Shown here: piece by piece, positions 63,153 through 64,000 of the stretch
Numbering within the stretch: the first letter of the stretch is position 1
Layout: every line of letters begins with the position of its first letter
Assembly (NCBI RefSeq): GCF_030435705.1
Contig: NZ_CP129380.1
Coordinates: 163,820 to 227,819 of the forward strand
Length of the DNA stretch: 64,000 nt
From: Rhizobium sp. SSA_523
GTDB taxonomy: Bacteria > Pseudomonadota > Alphaproteobacteria > Rhizobiales > Rhizobiaceae
Reading direction: 5' to 3'
The notes under the pieces: model-generated
Databases searched by the model: none
Told to the model about the DNA's origin: nothing
The model's input: the letters and a program-made list of their open reading frames with translations, nothing else
Translations under genes and position numbers: made by a program

Positions 63153-63410
63153 TTACTTCAGGATGTCATCGAACAAGACCTTGTCATTGTCTCGGGTGAG
63201 AAAGCCTGGCAGCTCGCGTCGCAGCCAGTCTGCCAGGCGCGCACTAAACTCCGGGTCGTTGGCGTTCTCCAACCGATGCAGGACGAGGGCGCCGAGGAGA
63301 ACTTTGCGACGGGTATCGTTGGCGCGCTCCTGCTTGGAGAGCCTTGCCTTGAGAGCAGATCGCTGTGCATCAAGCTGAGCGAGGCGTTCTTCGATGGATT
63401 TGCGAGCCAT
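63153..63410 (-). CDS. traD: TraD-like conjugal transfer protein
   Basis: 85 residues. A coiled N-terminus (RKSIEERLAQLDAQRSALKA, RLSKQERANDTRRKVLLGAL) leads into VLHRLENANDPEFSARLADW, LRRELPGFLTRDNDKVLFDD. The RRKVLLGALVLH motif and gene position upstream of traG match the TraD family of rhizobial plasmids. The ATG at 63410 is three codons from the stop of the preceding gene, so translation is coupled. Confidence 0.72.
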   Translation of the reverse strand: MARKSIEERLAQLDAQRSALKARLSKQERANDTRRKVLLGALVLHRLENANDPEFSARLADWLRRELPGFLTRDNDKVLFDDILK

Positions 63411-63413
63411 CAC

Positions 63414-63884
63414 CTAGTCCTTCTTATAAATCGCTTTGGTTTTGCGCAGCGCTTCACCGCTGTCGATAAGACCGGCCTTTAGTGCATCGCGGACAATCGC
63501 AAACTCCTTTCCCGCGGGCAGGTAATGCGGGTCATCGCGGGTTGCGACGTGTTCGCTACTCTTTCCCGATCCTGCAAACACAATGCCACTGATGTCTGGA
63601 TCCGCCGTCAGGATGGTTGCGATATGGCTGTCGATCGCACCCGTTGTGTCGCCGCTAAAATCACGGCTGACATGGACGTCGCCCGCTTCTGTCTTGAGTG
63701 TCAGTCTGTCCAGATGGGGGAGAAGGTCCAGTATGCGCGTCAGCGATGATACCGTCTGCTCGCTGAAGGATATGGGCTGGGAGCCATTGCTCAGCATCAG
63801 CAATTGCCATGGCCGTGTCTGAGCGCTCTCTCGAGCACGCTTGACAGCGCTGGGGTTCAAGCTGCGGTCTGGTGTCTTGTTCAC
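63414..63884 (-). CDS. Unknown protein at the head of the traD-traG operon
   Basis: 157 residues from a GTG at 63884, chosen because GGAGGAG lies 6 bases upstream; the open frame extends to 63935 without a site. The text RSLNPSAVKRARESAQTRPW, then LDLLPHLDRLTLKTEAGDVH and HYLPAGKEFAIVRDALKAGL, with EALRKTKAIYKKD at the end, is not a family I recognise. It occupies the place of TraC in related operons, but I see no clear TraC similarity. Confidence 0.6.
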   Translation of the reverse strand: MNKTPDRSLNPSAVKRARESAQTRPWQLLMLSNGSQPISFSEQTVSSLTRILDLLPHLDRLTLKTEAGDVHVSRDFSGDTTGAIDSHIATILTADPDISGIVFAGSGKSSEHVATRDDPHYLPAGKEFAIVRDALKAGLIDSGEALRKTKAIYKKD

Positions 63885-63925
63885 CACTCGCTCCTCCAGG
63901 ATAAAACTACTGACCCATACTAGCC

Positions 63926-64000
63926 CGATAGGCAAATGATGTCACACCGAGGCGATCGTTTGCCCGTGCTCGATAGGCAAATGATGTCACACCGAGGCGA
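63926..64000 (+). repeat. Tandem direct repeat, 45-bp period, running off the window
   Basis: A 30-bp unit beginning CGATAGGCAAATGATGTCAC and ending ACCGAGGCGA occurs at 63926-63955 and exactly again at 63971-64000, separated by TCGTTTGCCCGTGCT. The spacer carries TTTGCC, the reverse of GGCAAA in the unit. It lies directly upstream of the tra genes, where an oriT or regulatory sites are expected. Confidence 0.8.

Overview
The window looks like part of a repABC replicon (secondary plasmid or chromid) of a Rhizobiaceae bacterium (Rhizobium, Agrobacterium or Ensifer type). The basis is a complete repA-repB-repC cassette with an antisense-RNA locus and parS-like sites, a TraG-type coupling protein with a TraD-like partner, alphaproteobacterial families (DUF982, DUF6894, ImuA/ImuB/DnaE2 with a GAAC-N7-GAAC LexA box, a ROSE-type thermometer) and dense IS3, IS21 and IS110 debris. 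The species cannot be named from sequence reading alone.

Layout. 1-4 kb is insertion-sequence scrap: an istB, a truncated DinB gene, a cupin gene, a frameshifted IS3-family element, and the 3' end of norB with the 5' end of norQ. 4-9 kb holds small unknown genes, an orphan NHLP-type RiPP precursor and a chemoreceptor. 9.3-13.4 kb is a small defence patch: an AbiE toxin-antitoxin pair with two operator palindromes, a truncated Mrr-like nuclease gene and a frameshifted winged-helix/PD-(D/E)XK gene. 13.7-29.2 kb is a DNA-repair block: exonuclease III, two Ku genes, a Ku-coupled ATP-dependent ligase, a heat-shock gene behind a ROSE thermometer, a three-domain LigD, a small RNA with CCUCCUCCC loops, and the LexA-boxed imuA-imuB-dnaE2 mutasome followed by a divergent SRAP gene.

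29.2-34 kb is nested mobile DNA: an IS407-like IS3 element split by an IS110-family element, an istB remnant, and a second copy, in inverted orientation, of the frameshifted IS3 element. 34-37 kb is a regulator and enzyme group (MarR, ester-cyclase-like, alpha/beta hydrolase, AraC) with two clear operator-like sites. 37-49.7 kb mixes signalling genes (a chemoreceptor and a 3'-duplicate of it, a GGDEF-EAL protein, two Rnk-like regulators) with IS and integrase remnants, a canonical SRAP gene and an I78 inhibitor. 49.8-55 kb is plasmid accessory DNA (zeta-like toxin with a short partner, XRE regulator, unknown plasmid genes). 55.5-59.4 kb is repABC. 59.5-64 kb holds an XRE regulator, a hydrolase and the tra genes, ending in a 45-bp-period direct repeat.

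How it works together. repABC and tra provide maintenance and transfer. The repair block joins broken ends (Ku/LigD), processes abasic and 3'-blocked ends (Xth) and carries out SOS translesion synthesis (ImuABC). The toxin-antitoxin pairs may add stability or phage defence. Most mobile elements here are damaged. The best candidates for something less described are the orphan NHLP precursor, the broken nuclease beside AbiE, the SRAP paralogue lacking catalytic residues, and IS110-type DNA at the same position in two IS407-like copies.
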